Part shown: one piece after another, positions 38,614 through 38,777 of the stretch | Layout of the letters: each line of letters begins with the position of its first letter | Position numbering within the stretch: the stretch's first letter is position 1 | DNA from: a virus | Length of the DNA stretch: 38,777 nt | IMG/VR virus record: IMGVR_UViG_3300009182_000141 | Location: 1-38,777 of that record | Strand: one strand, 5' to 3' | The notes under the pieces: generated by a model | Seen by the model: the letters and a program-made list of their open reading frames with translations, nothing else | Database searches by the model: none | Told to the model about the DNA's origin: nothing | Translations under genes and position numbers: made by a program

Positions 38614-38777
38614 ATGAAAACAGTATGGCCTGTAGCTCAAGATATAAAAGACATAGCTACTGCTATGGGCTCGGCTCTCCCTTCTAGGATAACTGATACA
38701 GTTATAAATCAATGTATAGATGGGGCTGTTAGAAATATTATTCAACATACAAAAAGAACTTGGATACCAGTTAACGA
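38614..38777 (+). CDS. Start of a head-tail connector-type gene (partial)
   Basis: The frame opens at ATG 38614, one base after the previous stop, and runs off the window. The visible 54 residues are helical (MKTVWPVAQDIKDIATAMGS, then INQCIDGAVRNIIQHTKRTW). Position after capsid and decoration genes suggests a head-tail connector or adaptor, which usually begins with such helices. The call is by synteny. Confidence 0.4.
   Translation, partial: MKTVWPVAQDIKDIATAMGSALPSRITDTVINQCIDGAVRNIIQHTKRTWIPVN

Overview
The window is part of the genome of a double-stranded DNA tailed bacteriophage (Caudoviricetes). It is AT-rich, roughly one third G+C by eye, densely packed, uses the standard code and reads mostly rightward. 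The right end holds a packaging and head block (sigma-like factor, small terminase candidate, large terminase, portal, scaffold, HK97-type capsid, decoration protein). The left edge starts inside a tape-measure-like gene followed by tail, tip and spike genes. If the genome is circular or circularly permuted, the missing part (head-tail connectors, tail tube, most of the tape measure, probably lysis) lies between the right and left edges. No integrase, lysin or partition gene is visible. The host cannot be named. Dispersed repressor-like sites and promoters that start transcription at the start codon recall actinobacteriophages, but this is only a hint.

Layout: 1-11175 tail, fibre and spike genes; 11.18-11.38 kb a structured RNA candidate and a bidirectional terminator; 11.45-13.88 kb a leftward operon of eight small unknown genes; 13.95-14.10 kb an iteron-bearing inverted-repeat region; 14.10-16.22 kb leftward primase-helicase; 16.31-22.70 kb rightward HTH regulator, RuvC-like nuclease, Cas4/RecB-like nuclease, Sak4-like ATPase, SSB-like protein, tRNA(CAU), UDG-PolA fusion and small genes; 22.85-26.65 kb SNF2 helicase and unknowns; 26.65-27.26 kb noncoding; 27.2-29.4 kb a compositionally different accessory module; 29.8-30.07 kb a dense iteron array; 30.1-38.8 kb the packaging and head operon, a TPR glycosyltransferase and the start of the connector genes.

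The main discovery candidate is a genome-wide regulatory system. The heptamer AGTGGGG (usually followed by TA, AT or AA) occurs 34 times by my hand count, against about one expected. It sits next to the -10 box in three promoters, forms both arms of three intrinsic terminators, and occurs 23 times inside genes, 18 of them pointing against transcription. This resembles the operator/stoperator system of Cluster A mycobacteriophages but with an unrelated sequence. Five promoters place the start codon at the predicted transcription start (leaderless mRNAs). A second system is the ACGGATAAAG iteron family: twelve copies upstream of the late operon and two more in the 14.0 kb region, candidates for a replication origin, packaging site or late-gene control region.
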